From assembly GCA_020027255.1 (NCBI GenBank), contig JAHRAP010000025.1, positions 1 to 6,179 of the forward strand: DNA of 6,179 nucleotides, read 5' to 3'. Shown piece by piece: positions 5,582 through 6,179 of the stretch. The stretch is from Nitrosopumilaceae archaeon. Lineage in GTDB: Archaea; Thermoproteota; Nitrososphaeria; Nitrososphaerales; Nitrosopumilaceae. How positions within the stretch are numbered: position 1 is the stretch's first letter; each line of letters starts with the position of its first letter. A program made the position numbers and the translations under genes. The notes below the pieces were generated by a model that did not search any database, was not told the origin of the DNA, and worked only from the letters and a program-made list of their open reading frames with translations.

Positions 5582-6064
5582 TTATTGTATTTCGATGTTT
5601 TTGTTTTTTGTTTGTTTTTTTATCAAGTTAAATTTGATTTCAAGTATACCGTTTGTGTACTTAGCAGTTATAGAATTTTGGTCTACATTGTCATCAAGCT
5701 TTGTCTCAACGTAATATTTTTTTTCTCCTTTCTCACCCTTTATTTGTATTTTATTTTCTTCGATTGTTATTTTGATGTCTTTTTTATCTAAGCCAGGCAT
5801 TTCAGTCACCAACTTGATTACGTTATTGTTTACAATTTTATCAATCAGTGGCTCTTTCATGTTTGAAGTTAGTAGGAGGCCTGGTTTCACATTACCGTAT
5901 TCTTTGATTACAGGCTTGCCGTTAGGTCCTATCATCAAAGTGTACCCATAATAATATGGACCAGAACCAAGATTGGATTTTGCATTCTCGAAGAGTTCAT
6001 CTACATTTATGAATGGATGAGAGATCCTCTTGAATATTTTATCTATTTCGTCATCAAATATCAT
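5582..6064 (-). CDS. hsp20: Small heat-shock protein, Hsp20/alpha-crystallin family
   Basis: ATP-independent holdase that binds unfolding proteins and keeps them from aggregating. The 160-residue protein starts MIFDDEIDKIFKRISHPF, as in archaeal relatives, followed by the archaeal-type segment GPYYYGYTLMIGPNGKPVIKEYGNVKP written here in part: GPYYYGY at 35-41, then GPNGKPVIKEYGNVKP at 46-61. The alpha-crystallin domain spans about 70-147, with EMPGLDKKDIKI at 88-99 and the hallmark A-x4-NG-x-L as AKYTNGILEI (134-143). The tail ends NIEIQ, whose I-E-I at 157-159 is the I-x-I motif that docks on a neighbouring subunit during oligomer assembly. The ATG at 6064 has GGTGA 7 bases upstream. The frame stays open to the window edge but holds no earlier start codon. 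It is the first gene of a pair with cdc48, which suggests coordinated stress response: held substrates may be passed to the unfoldase (inference). Confidence 0.92.
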   Translation of the reverse strand: MIFDDEIDKIFKRISHPFINVDELFENAKSNLGSGPYYYGYTLMIGPNGKPVIKEYGNVKPGLLLTSNMKEPLIDKIVNNNVIKLVTEMPGLDKKDIKITIEENKIQIKGEKGEKKYYVETKLDDNVDQNSITAKYTNGILEIKFNLIKKQTKNKNIEIQ

Positions 6065-6071
6065 GTCATAT

Positions 6072-6076
6072 TCACC
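6072..6076 (-). promoter_or_regulatory. Ribosome binding site of hsp20
   Basis: GGTGA on the minus strand lies 7 bases before the ATG at 6064 and matches part of the archaeal GGAGGTGAT consensus. It sets hsp20 apart from cdvB, nfo and glyS, which have no visible ribosome site, and implies a leadered mRNA for the hsp20-cdc48 pair. Confidence 0.55.
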
Positions 6077-6081
6077 AATAT

Positions 6082-6137
6082 TTGTAATATAATTTACATT
6101 ATATAAATATATCTCATATCTACAATATATATTACAA
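6082..6137. repeat. Inverted repeat flanking the hsp20 TATA region
   Basis: TTGTAATAT at 6082-6090 and its exact reverse complement ATATTACAA at 6129-6137 lie 38 bases apart and bracket the presumed TATA box. They could be paired binding sites for a heat-shock or other regulator. Nine AT-rich bases can match by chance in this sequence, so the assignment is tentative. Confidence 0.25.
6099..6110 (-). promoter_or_regulatory. TATA box for the hsp20-cdc48 transcript
   Basis: ATATTTATATAA on the minus strand is centred about 40 bases before the hsp20 ATG. A start about 26 bases downstream, near 6079, gives a leader of about 15 bases that just includes the GGTGA ribosome site, so the spacing of both elements agrees. 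A weaker element, TTATATT near 6090, would give a leaderless message and lose the ribosome site. Confidence 0.4.
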
Positions 6138-6179
6138 TTTATGCAAATAACATGGTTTTGATAATGTATTTTACAAGAT

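Noticed and set aside
5423..5791. Plus-strand open frame of 122 codons rich in F, Y and I, looking like a membrane protein
   Set aside because: It spans the 3' half of hsp20 and the start of cdc48 in antisense. The hydrophobic look comes from reading A/K-rich codons backwards.
6065..6178. In-frame extension of hsp20 upstream to the window edge (38 codons without a stop)
   Set aside because: No ATG, GTG or TTG lies in that frame, the peptide is low-complexity Y/N/I, and a TATA box and ribosome site sit inside it.
6152..6179. Plus-strand ATG with an open frame to the right edge, a possible divergent gene
   Set aside because: Only nine codons are visible and no ribosome site or family pattern supports it.

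Overview
The window comes from an AT-rich archaeon, about 30% GC by eye, most likely a member of the Nitrososphaerota (Thaumarchaeota). The evidence is an ESCRT-III/Snf7 cell-division protein of the thaumarchaeal CdvB type, an archaeal Cdc48/VAT-type ATPase with an N domain, an archaeal-style glycyl-tRNA synthetase, an Hsp20 of the 'GPNGKPVIKEYGNVKP' type, and promoters that look like archaeal TATA elements. Proteins are rich in I, K and N, as expected for low GC. The species cannot be named from the sequence.

Every gene I can support reads on the minus strand. From high to low coordinates (the direction of transcription): hsp20 (6064-5582); cdc48 (about 5574-3427); a cdvB/Snf7 gene (3354-2713); a 247-base AT-rich spacer; nfo for endonuclease IV (2465-1626); glyS for glycyl-tRNA synthetase (1592-141); and the first 30 codons of a gene cut by the window edge (90-1), probably the DNA primase large subunit priL. 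There is no RNA gene, insertion sequence, CRISPR array or phage-like region.

The layout suggests three transcription groups. hsp20 and cdc48 sit 7 bases apart and form a proteostasis pair: a holdase chaperone and an unfoldase/segregase. cdvB has its own TATA box about 30 bases before its ATG, implying a leaderless mRNA; this element lies inside a perfect 9-bp inverted repeat followed by seven T's, which could also end the cdc48 transcript. nfo, glyS and probably priL follow one another at short spacing and form a housekeeping DNA repair/translation/replication cluster, each possibly with its own weak promoter.

The window is mostly ordinary core genome. The points that deserve a second look are the odd start of cdc48 (a strong Shine-Dalgarno sequence overlapping the only usable start codons, right after a T9 tract), the overlapping dyad/terminator/promoter between cdc48 and cdvB, a MIM2-like motif at the end of the CdvB protein next to an AAA ATPase that is not Vps4, the absence of an HbYX tail on Cdc48, a TTG start on nfo, and substitutions at usually conserved GlyRS motif positions. 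I see no undescribed multi-gene system here.
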